Origin: a virus
Virus record (IMG/VR): IMGVR_UViG_3300018080_008188
Coordinates: 62,001 to 126,000 of that record
DNA: 64,000 bases
Direction: 5' to 3' (one strand)
Under the pieces are notes generated by a model. The model was given only the letters and a program-made list of their open reading frames with translations. It had not been told where the DNA came from and made no database searches. Below are positions 36,001-43,128 of the stretch, piece after piece; positions within the stretch are counted from its first letter, which is position 1, and every line of letters begins with the position of its first letter. Made by a program: the position numbers and the translations under genes.

Positions 36001-39000
36001 CGAAACATACAGAAACATGACGCGCGGAGCCCTACAGAGCTTCCTGAAAGGTCCGACAATACCCGCCATCAAGGAAATAGTTTCCACGGTTACGGGCGTC
36101 GATCCTGAGATCACCGAATCGGCGTTTCTGGAATGGATCCTTGGAAGGGACCATCTGAGCCTCAAAGAGATGGAGTTGTCCGGCTCGCCGGAGCCGCCCT
36201 CGTATGCTCCGGGAAAATTCGGAAACGGCCTTTTGATTGACGGAGATAGCCAAACGGCGCAAATACCAGCCACATCTAACATGAGGTTTGCCGAAGGCAC
36301 ATGGGAGGCGTTCGTAACAACAAAATGGGCCGGACTGGAAAATGACGCGGAACTGACATTTGACTTGCTGTTTGACGGATTGAGGGTGGCGGATCGCATA
36401 TTTATAGGGTCCAGCAACCTCAATCCGGAAACTGTCCCGTTCACCATCGATAGATACGACTCTACAGTGCTGGGCAAACCAACATCGCTCAGGACGACCA
36501 ACGGCTTTTTCATATGGTTTGATGCGGATGCCAACAAATGGCGCATGCGCACTCGTGCGCCGATAAGCGAAAGCAGGCTGTTCACCGGAACAATAACGAC
36601 CAACGGCGGATTCAACGATGTGGCGGAAGCAGTTTCGGTTGACGGATATGCTGGAGAGTCTGGCGGTGGAATAAGCGAAATCAATGACACCCTCATATCG
36701 ACTGACAGTTCGGTGAAGTTCAGCTTTGTAGTCGACGGGTACGATTTTGCGAACATGACATTCGACTCGTACGGATCGGGGGATTATGCAGGATACGACG
36801 GAATAGATTTTCTTTCCGACAAGGTGCGATACCTGTTCGACACGGGTCCGTCAACCAGCAAAAATAGGATGTCTCTGTACAAAGATGGCAAAGGTTTTCT
36901 GAAGTTTCTGGTCAGGGATGCTAACGGGCGCATAAAGTCGCTAAGCTATAATATAAAAGACTGGGAATACGGAGAAACGCATCATGTTGCGACCTCTTGG
37001 AAAATAGGCTCTTTCGAACAGCGCGATGAAATGCACCTGTTCGTGGACGGTCAAGAGGTTCCGAACACTTACAGATTCCGCGGTTCAGTGCCGCCTCCTT
37101 CCGGCGCATTGTTCATGGACGAGGCGGGAGAGGTGCTGGAATCCTCCGTGCCACGACCAGCGATGGGCGGATACGACATGAAGACGACGCAAGGGTCCAA
37201 TGTCGTTACATTGCTGTCCCACGATCTTGTGACGGAAGGGGCGCAAGTCGGCGACCGCGTGGTTATACTGGACGACACGGACGACGGGCTGGCCACGCGC
37301 ACAGCGCCGTATGTATATGTCCTGAGCGTTGATGGAGAGCATGCCCTTAAGCTGGAGCGTGGTCCGGCAGGATCAGGAGTGCCGTACAATGCGCAGTCGA
37401 CGCTTGACGATGTACAGTATTCGGTAAACCAGCTGACGCTCAAGACGAGCGCGGATCCGCAGAATGAAAAGGTGCGCGTGTTTTCCGTCAGGGCGACCGA
37501 TGAAGTTGAACTGTTCGGTCCGGACACCACATATCCCGATTATTCGTTCGAGCGCGACGGCTACGAAGATTATGCGGTCGTCAACAACGGAGCGCCGGTG
37601 GGAACAAGCCTTGTGCTAAGAACATACGGTCTGACGCAGCAGGGATGTAGGCAGCTGGTATACATTTGGCCAAACAAGCAGACGAACCTCATGAGAACAA
37701 TAATGCCGCAGCCGACCGCCGTGTCCAAGATATTTGTGACGCAGCTGATAGCGCAGTCCACAAATGTGGAAAGCGGAATTTTTGCTGTTGTGGCAACAGT
37801 CGTTGGCGGTCATATGATACAGCTGCTGGTATCGAACCTGAATTTTTGCCAGCCGTCCAACACGACACATGGGAGAAGACTGACCGCAACCATCAACGGC
37901 GACAATTTCGACTTCTCTGGAGTGAACCAGCTACTGATTAACGGCACGACATACGATGGGTCCGGCACGGAGACACTTTCCTTCACCAAAACCGGCAGCA
38001 TGACAACTTCAAAGTATTTCACCAGTATAAGCGGTGTCGTCGCCAGTTTCACATCTACGGATATTACAAGACCCGCAGGATATGTCGAAATGAGGGAGAC
38101 CGTTCCGATAACGGAATCGGAAAACGGTGGAGACGCCGCCCTTGTCAGGCTGTCGGTGGAAGAGCAGTCTGGGCTAAACGGAACAGCCTCGGCTGGGCAG
38201 CATACATTGTATGACGGATATGCCAGGTTCGGTTCAAGCGACATCGGAAAAACGATAATAGTTTCGTCTCCGCCAGGAGCTGCCGGCGTATACACGATTT
38301 CCAACGTGGCGCTTGACCCGTCCGGAGCAGTAAGGGATTCCAGCACGGTGACGCTGTCCGGAACAGGGCTTCCATGGTCGTCCTCATACACCAGCATGGC
38401 GTGGACGATGTTAAATACATCGTTTGCCGATTCAGGCTTCGCAAACGGCCTGCTTACATTTGAGATAGAAAACTCCGGAGGCTCACCGTATCTTCTCACC
38501 AGGTGCTGGTACGAAGTCGAATTTCCAGCTTTTCTTGTGGTGCCGTGGGATTCTACGCCCGAAACACTGTTTGTTGGCTCTGACAACTCCGGAAACAACC
38601 AGGCAGGCGCAGTGATCGACGAAATGCGCATTCTCAGCGAAGCTTCCGACGACACCGGAAACGGCGAAACAACTCCGAGTTCTGGAAGGTCGATAACCAC
38701 AGACGCTTTAGCAGTCAGAGAATATTCAACTACGAACCAAGCGCTTGGGCTGTTTCACTTCAACAACAGCGCAGAGAACGAAGCCAGCTTTCTGTCGTCT
38801 TTTTCGCAGGATGTGTTTCAGAGCGAAAACAGCGTCAATTCGCAATTCGGCCAGTCTGCCGTCTTCAATCGCGCAAACGGACATTTGTCTCTGGACAACC
38901 AAGGAATATTCCAAAACAACGCAGGGACCGTAGAGTTTTGGATAAGCCCGCTCATGGACACCTATAACGACCCGACAAGACGCTATTATGTGGACCTGTC

Positions 39001-39952
39001 CCCAGAACGCGTCGCCAGCGCAACAGCCCTGTCGCCCTTGGTAGTTCTTCTTCCGTTCAGGGTGCGGAGCGTCAGCGCCGTCACCATATCAGGGTCGGCT
39101 ACAAACTATTTCACGGGAGGGTCACTGTCGTCTGACGGATTACAGATAATTTTGGGTCAGCCGCTTCCGGCGAACACCAGCACGGTTTTGGCAACAGTCG
39201 TTCCGATAACCAGCCAAGGCGACAGGTTCAGCATATTGAAAGACGAGAATGGAATCCTGAAGCTTTCCGTGTCGGCAAGCGAAACGGATTATCAGATTTC
39301 CGCTCCGGTATATTGGAAAAGAAACACATGGCACCGGGTGTTGGCAGGATGGGACCTCAACAATGAGGATGACCAGGACCGTCTTGTGCTCATGGTGGAC
39401 GGATCGGAAAGGGGAATAATCCGATATGGAACCGGTCTCAGGTACGGAGAGGGACATTTGTATGGCATGCCGACGGTGTTCGGAAGCGCCGACGCCGGAT
39501 CGACAGCGTCCAGGAACATTCTCGCCGACATCAACTTGCTGGACTTCTTCAGCACCGTCAACATAGGCGGAGACTTTACGGGGCAGTACCCGGCAGTTGC
39601 GCGCATGGACAATATGCGATTCTCTAACTCTTTGCGTTCCATACAGTATCTTGGCGGAGACGGACCAGGAAAACTGATAGGACAGGATTTGCTGTACACA
39701 AGCAATACGAACACCGCTTTTCCCGTAATCGAGGATGCCCTAACCACGCTTCTTCTGGACTTCGACAGTGACCAGTCGTCTGTTAGCACGGCAGAAGTCC
39801 GGGACGATGCCACGGGCATCTTCGATTTCTATGTGAACATCATAGACTCTTTCGGCCGCATTCCTAACACGGTTGCGGAAAACATAATAGAAACGCTGAT
39901 AAAGCGACTCAAGCCCGCTCACACGCGCGCTTTCGTCGATTTCGAGGATTGA
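33098..39952 (+). CDS. Giant baseplate/fibre-connector protein: gpI-like with two LamG-like domains
   Basis: A 2284-residue protein after the J-like gene, where gpI stands in P2-type order. Residues 1-90 resemble an Ig-like strand set (LEVVSNTTIHITFTADLASE). Segments typical of gpI-like proteins appear at about 943-1021 (ALQSFLKGPTIPAIKEIVST, GVDPEITESAFLEWILG) and at the extreme end (ETLIKRLKPAHTRAFVDF). Two concanavalin/LamG-like jelly rolls are visible: about 1037-1330 (GKFGNGLLIDGDSQTAQIPA to DEMHLFVDGQEVPNTYRF) and about 1910-2190 (QSAVFNRANGHLSLDNQG to VLMVDGSERGIIRYGTG). LamG domains in adhesins usually bind glycans. It probably links baseplate wedges to fibres and carries extra carbohydrate-binding sites. 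It holds five DGY triplets. Confidence 0.7.
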   Translation: MANLRVLGLEVVSNTTIHITFTADLASELGTANVSVEASGSNESDPAVKSVSASGSTLIVTMRPLYPIKQYKITLQSSTDQPFAGASGERLVEDGRTNVLYFIGYEGDNEVRDAIMDSVSGGLYKTDGSLIRDSIRPGADALLRSRHDAGEVRSSRFITVTAEDESHERGSGPTDRLGNEGAFQLLRVGSSATGATSRKTIEFDQFPSDPVSLQQKEAVEEEVSNTSNESNSFTGLLITLANGPVIKLSSLTLVRGANEYEYDIEAYRYGLYNSGYDTDNAYSALDINENQVRLSSSAVGPGFPLPQGSDTIVATYLYKRTGRIVDSDTVVVTSVVPVTRDSVPAVATTFFLEHAPVVDSSGATATSGGVTWLDPSKNFDPMQKHPAFVSEVPFNESSLPSAPGEWAVEYGTGRVVVAGVNGTGTDGTTTVPPVSSYDYLKTFEEGLDYNLFPDLNEIASVSGRNLDQSEHASEISFEYEDTFANGTDFSFSSHVEVLNERIESRAIGEVGLKTLYGPVTNVFRIFNETTGEVYSVSRISGNQVYFSSSTPPALIGVSREAVQFESVSQAQIVVTDTINIIGQTFDVFKVELPNDRIVSATGDSIGASFNTSLSFSDQDVFARELYYDPGDSVSDNLLRLQQDGDYMVDYDGGIAYVAVPAFYGTDIGDASYKRAAAYAGHAHVTSVSNIYRSPSQTASNVKTFALGEIGDRTVEMPDLESAEEGSLQVMSSSGSLYIEPSYDPIIVRHIFQAANLRLSAEPVDFASGASIGSDGSVTLDADGVEVIEPGLEIKDGGARMFVEVKRLSTIASGSVQLAFLYNDASDALFLSKNYAVYDSTADYMAMGSDGYVDSASNRIVLPSGVGSGAAGMSVTARYRAKLVAGATVTANYTPGNIFIDYTYLRDEILVSYEYGDNSLDWSISDALSEGETYFVTYKYGAMRDSLRDNFGVLTGVDELSTIPSSVDRETYRNMTRGALQSFLKGPTIPAIKEIVSTVTGVDPEITESAFLEWILGRDHLSLKEMELSGSPEPPSYAPGKFGNGLLIDGDSQTAQIPATSNMRFAEGTWEAFVTTKWAGLENDAELTFDLLFDGLRVADRIFIGSSNLNPETVPFTIDRYDSTVLGKPTSLRTTNGFFIWFDADANKWRMRTRAPISESRLFTGTITTNGGFNDVAEAVSVDGYAGESGGGISEINDTLISTDSSVKFSFVVDGYDFANMTFDSYGSGDYAGYDGIDFLSDKVRYLFDTGPSTSKNRMSLYKDGKGFLKFLVRDANGRIKSLSYNIKDWEYGETHHVATSWKIGSFEQRDEMHLFVDGQEVPNTYRFRGSVPPPSGALFMDEAGEVLESSVPRPAMGGYDMKTTQGSNVVTLLSHDLVTEGAQVGDRVVILDDTDDGLATRTAPYVYVLSVDGEHALKLERGPAGSGVPYNAQSTLDDVQYSVNQLTLKTSADPQNEKVRVFSVRATDEVELFGPDTTYPDYSFERDGYEDYAVVNNGAPVGTSLVLRTYGLTQQGCRQLVYIWPNKQTNLMRTIMPQPTAVSKIFVTQLIAQSTNVESGIFAVVATVVGGHMIQLLVSNLNFCQPSNTTHGRRLTATINGDNFDFSGVNQLLINGTTYDGSGTETLSFTKTGSMTTSKYFTSISGVVASFTSTDITRPAGYVEMRETVPITESENGGDAALVRLSVEEQSGLNGTASAGQHTLYDGYARFGSSDIGKTIIVSSPPGAAGVYTISNVALDPSGAVRDSSTVTLSGTGLPWSSSYTSMAWTMLNTSFADSGFANGLLTFEIENSGGSPYLLTRCWYEVEFPAFLVVPWDSTPETLFVGSDNSGNNQAGAVIDEMRILSEASDDTGNGETTPSSGRSITTDALAVREYSTTNQALGLFHFNNSAENEASFLSSFSQDVFQSENSVNSQFGQSAVFNRANGHLSLDNQGIFQNNAGTVEFWISPLMDTYNDPTRRYYVDLSPERVASATALSPLVVLLPFRVRSVSAVTISGSATNYFTGGSLSSDGLQIILGQPLPANTSTVLATVVPITSQGDRFSILKDENGILKLSVSASETDYQISAPVYWKRNTWHRVLAGWDLNNEDDQDRLVLMVDGSERGIIRYGTGLRYGEGHLYGMPTVFGSADAGSTASRNILADINLLDFFSTVNIGGDFTGQYPAVARMDNMRFSNSLRSIQYLGGDGPGKLIGQDLLYTSNTNTAFPVIEDALTTLLLDFDSDQSSVSTAEVRDDATGIFDFYVNIIDSFGRIPNTVAENIIETLIKRLKPAHTRAFVDFED

Positions 39953-39975
39953 TATATCCAGCGGAGGAATTCCCG

Positions 39976-42795
39976 ATGAACCAAAGGCTGTCTGTAGGAC
40001 TAAAAAAAGTTAATTATTTCGACGGAATGAAGGTAACGCTAGATACTGTGTCCGACGAGCAATCACGCCATACGGGCATCGACGCTGCGACCGTGGCAAA
40101 TTTCATGGGCAGCGGAGTCGTAGAGCATGCGGCCGATCCGCTTGTAATCTTCGATACGCAAAGCCTCAATTCGACGCAGCAGGGAATGGCGGACGGCTAC
40201 AGTTTCGACGGCCAAAATGTTTATGTTGGAAGCCCGCTTGTTTCCGTCAGCGATGCCGTCAAAGGCGTACAGCTGGCCGTTGTAATGACGGGTCTTGAGC
40301 TGGACGGTGCGGAAAAATCCAAGGTGGCTATAATAGGCGACAGCTTTGACGATTCGCTTATCCATGACGATCTCACCTTCCATGAAAACGGCACTCAAAT
40401 CACGCGCGGCAGGTATAAAAGCATCAGGGCGATTCTGTTCAACGACTTCGCAGGCAACCTGTTCGGAAGCAGGTTGCCAGCCGTTTCCGACGGATACGAA
40501 TTCATAGGGCGATGCATCATTCGCGAAGCCAAAGCGTTGGAAGTGTCCACGGATACGCTGATGGCATACCAAAATGCGCAGCCGGACCAGTTCTTCAGCA
40601 GCTTTACGCCCTCCGCAGCCACCACCACGCTCAATGGAATGCTACAGGATGCCATAGGAGCTGACAAGTCCCTGTCCGACTTGGGCATAGGCTTTTCTTC
40701 AGTTAGTCAGAGAGAGTTAGTTGCCAGCGATGTGACAACCAGGATAGGGCAGAAATTTCAGGCTGACGGCACAAACATACAGAAGATTTCTGTTCTCCTG
40801 TCAGTCAAGAGAGATGCTACGGCATTGGCCGGTCACGAGTACGATTGGTCGGGACAGATTGTTCTGAGCCTACATGCCCTACAGGCGCAAGTGGCTTGCC
40901 CGGTGGAGCCTGTTCCTGACAATCTTGAGGATTTCGACCCTGAACCGGCGGTGCTTTCGCAGTTGACGCTGGACCGCGGCATGTTGGAAAAACAAGGTGT
41001 AGTTCTGGATGGATATGCACAGAAGGTGGATTTCGTGCTCACTGGGTCTACGATATCCGACCCTCAGAACACAACTCTGGCAAAAGATGCGCATTATGTT
41101 TTAACCGTCGGAAGGTCGGGCAATGCCACAACTGGAACGCTTCTTGTGGAAGAGGCGACTCATACTGCCCCGACGGGATACATGGTTGTATTTGACGGCG
41201 AATCATGGACAAATGTTGTGGAAAGCGACATGTGGTACGAAATACACGGAGACTATGCCAAGGTGTCCGACGGCATTTCATACCAGGACGGCGTGGGGAC
41301 GGAAGTCCCGCGCCTTGACACCGACAGCGAGGGGGATGAAACTACATATGTGAAAGGCTACATTCCCTTGTACTCGTCCAGCAGGTCTGCAGCCAATTTC
41401 GTGCTGGTGGAAACGACCTCGGACTACAGCGACCCGCTCCAGGACCCGCGTACCGGCAACAATGTTTCTTCGCGGGTCAAACCGGACCCTAACATATCCA
41501 TTGTGGGAAGCTCTAGCATTTCCGGACTTGTGGCACTCAGCAAGACGCCAGTGGTGCTTGCTAATATGGAGGATGGCAATCCGCGCGGGAACCCTTCTTC
41601 AATTTCCGGAGAATCAGATCTTCCAGGTCTTGTTTACGGCAACAAAATCGACATTATCGACCCCGATGCCGACCTGAGGAACCATAATCTTGTGGGCTCC
41701 ATATTACAGCCAAACATTGCTACGAGCGGAACATATCGAATTATAAAACAGACGCTGTATGCGGACAGCTACGGAGATGTAAACGGGGATGGCAGCATAA
41801 CAACGAACGATTTCCAAATCGTAAATTCCTGGCTGCCAGGCGGATACGACCTGTCAAACGCCGCGGACCAGCAAAAGATAATGGACGGATATGTTTCCAT
41901 TGAGCAGGTTCTTAGGGCGGATGTCAACGGAGACGGAAAAGTGGACGCTACGGACGCTGCGCTTATCCAGGCCTATATCGACGGCACAATCAGCACGTTT
42001 CCGGCAGGAGGGGGGTTCTCCAGGATGAGGTTGGAAGTGGAAGAACTCACGGACCCGCTGGCATCCGATGCGGACATTCCCAACGACGATTCTGTGTTCG
42101 ACACATCGCCTTTCTCGTCGGTACCTTTCGAAATCGAATATTTCGCAACATGGATTCCGGACAGGATCTCCATCTGCGACATGAGAAGGCTTCTGCCGAC
42201 AACATTCACTTCCGCTCCCAGCTCGACAGCGTCCGATTGTGACGGTGGAGAAAATGATTTCTTCGTGCCCAACGATCTTATGATAGGCGACGGGCAAATT
42301 CTGAACGCCGATGGAACACACCATTCCGTGGATTTTGAGGTTGCGCATTTGACAATGATTATACCGGTGACAGATTCTTTGGGCGCGCCAACATTCATCG
42401 ACGGATATATGGGAGTCAACTTGTTCAGCACATTTGTTGCGGAATCTGCGGACGGTCAGACAGCCGAAGGGTTTGGCGCTATGAAATACGCTGACGGAAC
42501 ATATGTCCAGATATCAGACTTCTCTCTTGGAAAAGTGAAAATTTCAGCAGCTTTACAGTCGCACTCAAACACCTACGGCTCAAGCCCCATAGACGACATT
42601 GTCGGAGTCAACTATGATGCCGCAACCGGTTTGCTCACTTTGTGGATGAAATTTCTGTACGACGACGGGAGCGGAAACATACCAGCTGCCCTGAGCACCA
42701 AAGTGCTGGTGACTGTATTTCTGAAAAAGGCCGGCTTTGCCAACCAACCGCAAACCATTACAGCAGGACAGGTGAGGACTCTTTTTGGCGTCTAA
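39976..42795 (+). CDS. Tail/baseplate protein with dockerin-like calcium-binding module
   Basis: A 939-residue protein. A TTG nine codons upstream is in frame, but GCGGAGG at eight bases before this ATG decides the start (MNQRLSVGLKKVNYFDGMKV). The N-terminal 40 residues resemble fibre-attachment regions of tail proteins. At about residues 598-680 stand two EF-hand-like loops of the dockerin type, DVNGDGSITTNDFQIVNSWL (from 601) and DVNGDGKVDATDAALIQAYI (from 649), each with calcium ligands at the D-N-D-x-D positions. A beta sandwich (about 695-939) similar in layout to cohesin-type or other Ig-like modules follows. The protein has five DGY triplets. It is the last gene before a strong terminator. 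A role as an adhesin or fibre is inferred. Confidence 0.7.
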   Translation: MNQRLSVGLKKVNYFDGMKVTLDTVSDEQSRHTGIDAATVANFMGSGVVEHAADPLVIFDTQSLNSTQQGMADGYSFDGQNVYVGSPLVSVSDAVKGVQLAVVMTGLELDGAEKSKVAIIGDSFDDSLIHDDLTFHENGTQITRGRYKSIRAILFNDFAGNLFGSRLPAVSDGYEFIGRCIIREAKALEVSTDTLMAYQNAQPDQFFSSFTPSAATTTLNGMLQDAIGADKSLSDLGIGFSSVSQRELVASDVTTRIGQKFQADGTNIQKISVLLSVKRDATALAGHEYDWSGQIVLSLHALQAQVACPVEPVPDNLEDFDPEPAVLSQLTLDRGMLEKQGVVLDGYAQKVDFVLTGSTISDPQNTTLAKDAHYVLTVGRSGNATTGTLLVEEATHTAPTGYMVVFDGESWTNVVESDMWYEIHGDYAKVSDGISYQDGVGTEVPRLDTDSEGDETTYVKGYIPLYSSSRSAANFVLVETTSDYSDPLQDPRTGNNVSSRVKPDPNISIVGSSSISGLVALSKTPVVLANMEDGNPRGNPSSISGESDLPGLVYGNKIDIIDPDADLRNHNLVGSILQPNIATSGTYRIIKQTLYADSYGDVNGDGSITTNDFQIVNSWLPGGYDLSNAADQQKIMDGYVSIEQVLRADVNGDGKVDATDAALIQAYIDGTISTFPAGGGFSRMRLEVEELTDPLASDADIPNDDSVFDTSPFSSVPFEIEYFATWIPDRISICDMRRLLPTTFTSAPSSTASDCDGGENDFFVPNDLMIGDGQILNADGTHHSVDFEVAHLTMIIPVTDSLGAPTFIDGYMGVNLFSTFVAESADGQTAEGFGAMKYADGTYVQISDFSLGKVKISAALQSHSNTYGSSPIDDIVGVNYDAATGLLTLWMKFLYDDGSGNIPAALSTKVLVTVFLKKAGFANQPQTITAGQVRTLFGV

Positions 42796-42823
42796 TTATA
42801 TGAAAAATTTAAATAAATAGACC

Positions 42824-42857
42824 AAAAGGGACCGAGACAATCGGTCCCTTTTTTCTT
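42824..42857 (+). terminator. Rho-independent terminator ending the tail operon
   Basis: Stem AAAAGGGACCGA with TCGGTCCCTTTT (12 pairs), five-base loop GACAA, and a T-rich tail (TTTTTTCTTT counted from the stem end). It lies 28 bases after the stop of the dockerin-bearing protein. It is the clearest terminator in the window and separates the tail module from the following operon. Confidence 0.92.
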
Positions 42858-42865
42858 TACAAAAT

Positions 42866-42890
42866 CTATCAATATATTGCCATTGGATAG
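42866..42890 (+). promoter_or_regulatory. Putative phage promoter motif upstream of the RHH gene and glycan cassette
   Basis: CTATCAATA followed by seven bases and CAT, matching the core of the divergent pair at 10226-10299. It stands about ten bases behind the terminator and about 47 bases before the RHH start codon, the expected place for a new transcription start. Confidence 0.5.
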
Positions 42891-42921
42891 AAGTAATCGT
42901 TTTATTTACGGGGAGCATCGC

Positions 42922-43089
42922 ATGACAGGAGAAAAAAAAGAACGCCGTCAGATCAACATTCGACTTGAGCGAGAACTACATGATTTTCTTGTACAATACG
43001 CTCAAGACAACTACAAGACGGTCACGGCAGTTGTCCGCGAAATGATCGCAACGCTTTACAAACAGCAGCGGAAACGAGACGAAGAGTAG
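42922..43089 (+). CDS. Ribbon-helix-helix (Arc/CopG-like) DNA-binding protein
   Basis: A 55-residue basic protein. An in-frame start at 42877 overlaps the putative promoter motif; GGGGAG placed seven bases before this ATG favours MTGEKKERRQINIRLERELH. The strand RQINIRL, then helix RELHDFLVQYAQDN, a short turn and helix TVTAVVREMIATLYKQ, fit the ribbon-helix-helix fold, in which a dimer inserts a two-stranded sheet into the major groove. It is the first gene behind the promoter motif and may repress its own operon, including the glycan genes. This regulatory role is inferred from position. Confidence 0.75.
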   Translation: MTGEKKERRQINIRLERELHDFLVQYAQDNYKTVTAVVREMIATLYKQQRKRDEE

Positions 43090-43128
43090 TTTTCGAATCA
43101 TCCAATCTTCTATAAAAGGATCAAAGAC

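Noticed and set aside
15000-43000. Apparent preference for CTA or TTA before CAG or CAT codons
   Set aside because: CTGCAG is also frequent in the same genes, so no real avoidance or codon-pair rule could be shown by eye.
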